A stretch of DNA of 7,196 bases from an uncultured Eubacteriales bacterium (GTDB taxonomy: Bacteria; Bacillota; Clostridia; Lachnospirales; Lachnospiraceae). The number at the start of each line of letters is the position of its first letter. Within the stretch, counting starts at the first letter, position 1. This document shows positions 6,220 to 7,196 of this stretch, piece after piece. The stretch spans positions 1 through 7,196 of the forward strand of contig ONXW01000202.1 in assembly GCA_900321915.1 (NCBI GenBank), in the 5' to 3' direction. The notes under the pieces were generated by a model. It saw only the letters and a program-made list of their open reading frames with translations. It was not told the origin of the DNA and did not search any database. The translations under genes and the position numbers were made by a program.

Positions 6220-6957
6220 TCACCTGAACCGCCCCAGGATCTCCTGCCGTTTCCAGGTGACCAGGGCGATGAGCAGGAAGTAAAGCACATACACAAGGCC
6301 GGCCTGGAAAATCATTCCGCGGATGAGGAAGTCGCCGACCAGGCAGTTCCTGAGAATCTGCATCCAGGCGGTCGCCGTCACCGCCCCCGCAAAGCCCTGC
6401 GCGCTGATGCCGGTCCCGGCTGCGGCGTGGGGGATAAGCCCCCTGGGGACGCCAGGGATCATTACGGCAAGTCCCACCGCGACAGAGGGATTCTGTTTTT
6501 TCATCTGCTCAATGAGACGGTTCTGCATGGCCGTCTCTTCACTTCTTTCTTCCGCGGGAAAGAATCTGTGCAGCCGTTTTCCGACCCGCCGGTCCAGCAG
6601 GAAAACCAGGACGCTGCCGAAGACAAATCCGCAAAAACAGACCAGGGTGCCCTTCCACCATCCGTACAGAAGGCCGCCGGTCACATGGATGGGGACGCCC
6701 GGAAGAACGATGCTGATGACCTGGACAGCGCTCAGGAAGAACAGGCACAGCAGCCCCTTCCACTGTCCCGCCTCCGCGAGATAAGCCTCTATCGCCTTCT
6801 GGTCCCTGCTGCAGACCAGGGAGAGCAGGCCCGGGAACATCCACTCAAACAGCAGCATTATCCCGGCTGTCATCAGTACTGCCAGTACGCAGGCCAGAAG
6901 CCGGGAGATCCATTTATTCCTTTTTATTTTACGGAACTGTTTATGGTTTTCTTCCAT
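6220..6957 (-). CDS. TVP38/TMEM64 (VTT/DedA-superfamily) membrane protein
   Basis: A 245-residue integral membrane protein. A basic N-terminus (KIKRNK) precedes hydrophobic segments at about 18-38, 65-85, 103-122, 188-208 and 214-234. The two re-entrant signatures of the VTT domain are visible: LPGVPIHVTGGLLYGWWKG (85-103) leading into GFVFGSVLVFLLDRRVGKR (110-128), and MIPGVPRGLIPHAAAGTGI (166-184). Bacterial members are linked to membrane homeostasis, and eukaryotic relatives to lipid scrambling; the substrate of this one is unknown. The ATG at 6955-6957 is preceded by a GGGAAGAGAG purine run, not a strong ribosome site. Only about 30 bases separate it from the tRNA terminator, and no clear promoter fits there. 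The ktrB gene follows after 87 bp on the same strand without an intervening terminator, but a functional link to K+ uptake is not established. Confidence 0.9.
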   Translation of the reverse strand: MEENHKQFRKIKRNKWISRLLACVLAVLMTAGIMLLFEWMFPGLLSLVCSRDQKAIEAYLAEAGQWKGLLCLFFLSAVQVISIVLPGVPIHVTGGLLYGWWKGTLVCFCGFVFGSVLVFLLDRRVGKRLHRFFPAEERSEETAMQNRLIEQMKKQNPSVAVGLAVMIPGVPRGLIPHAAAGTGISAQGFAGAVTATAWMQILRNCLVGDFLIRGMIFQAGLVYVLYFLLIALVTWKRQEILGRFR

Positions 6958-6987
6958 CTCTCTCTTCCCGCAATATGCCTTTAACGA

Positions 6988-7019
6988 TAAAACCGCTGAA
7001 GGATATCTCCTCCAGCGGT
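6988..7019 (-). terminator. Intrinsic terminator of the tRNA-Tyr/tRNA-fMet unit
   Basis: On the minus strand a 12-bp stem (7008-7019 pairing with 6992-7003, with one G-T pair) closes a GATA tetraloop and is followed by TTTTAT. It lies directly after tRNA-fMet in the direction of transcription. The T-run is short but the stem is strong. The plus strand has no T-run after the stem, so it works in one direction only. Confidence 0.8.
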
Positions 7020-7021
7020 AA

Positions 7022-7096
<75 letters not shown>

Positions 7097-7116
7097 ATAT
7101 TATTTACTTTTTTAAA

Positions 7117-7196
7117 TGGGCGGAGGTGGATTCGAACCACCGAAGCTATCAGCAGCAGATTTACAGTCTGTCCCCTTTGGCCACTCGGGAATCCGC
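7117..7196 (-). tRNA. tRNA-Tyr (GUA anticodon), missing first two bases at the window edge
   Basis: A class II tRNA with a long variable arm (TGCTGATAGC region) and anticodon loop CTGTAAA, giving GUA for tyrosine. The D arm TTCCCGAGTGGCCAAAGGG is typical of bacterial tRNA-Tyr. Folding shows that the acceptor 3' strand TCCGCCC needs seven partners, but only five (GCGGA) lie before U8-U9 in the window. Bases 1 and 2, predicted G-G, are therefore just beyond the right edge. CCA is not encoded (ATTT follows). By my alignment, the top pair of the anticodon stem is an A-C mismatch, leaving four firm pairs. Confidence 0.93.

Overview
The window looks like chromosomal DNA of a fairly GC-rich member of the Clostridia, most probably Lachnospiraceae-like. 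This is inferred from gene content, strong AGGAGG-type ribosome binding sites, tRNAs without an encoded CCA end and a KtrAB/KdpE-type potassium locus; I could not run a taxonomic search. Every gene I can support lies on the minus strand, so transcription runs from high to low coordinates. No mobile element, CRISPR array, integrase or clear foreign segment was seen.

In transcription order: (1) a tRNA pair, tRNA-Tyr (its first two bases lie beyond the right edge) and initiator tRNA-fMet, followed by a strong intrinsic terminator. (2) A TVP38/TMEM64 (VTT/DedA-superfamily) membrane protein. (3) A four-gene potassium block: ktrB (Trk/Ktr translocating subunit), ktrA (RCK-domain gating subunit), a KdpD-type sensor kinase without the cytoplasmic KdpD and USP domains, and a KdpE-type response regulator. 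Gaps are 26 and 35 bp, and the kinase and regulator genes overlap by 8 bp. (4) A second tight block after a 115-bp gap with a candidate extended -10 promoter: an exported metallo-beta-lactamase-fold hydrolase of the ComEC/Rec2 C-terminal type, a small tail-anchored protein with a sigma-70-region-2-like N-terminus, and the first 140 codons of an Orn/Lys/Arg decarboxylase-family PLP enzyme (YaaO-like) that runs off the left edge.

The potassium block probably forms one regulated unit. KtrB conducts K+, KtrA gates it in response to nucleotides, and the kinase/regulator pair presumably senses K+ or turgor and adjusts expression. A perfect 7-4-7 palindrome just upstream of ktrB, overlapping a possible -10 element, is the best candidate operator. 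The most unusual points are the stripped-down KdpD-type kinase wired to a Ktr system instead of KdpFABC, and the membrane-anchored sigma-like protein between the hydrolase and the decarboxylase. I did not find evidence of an entirely new system.
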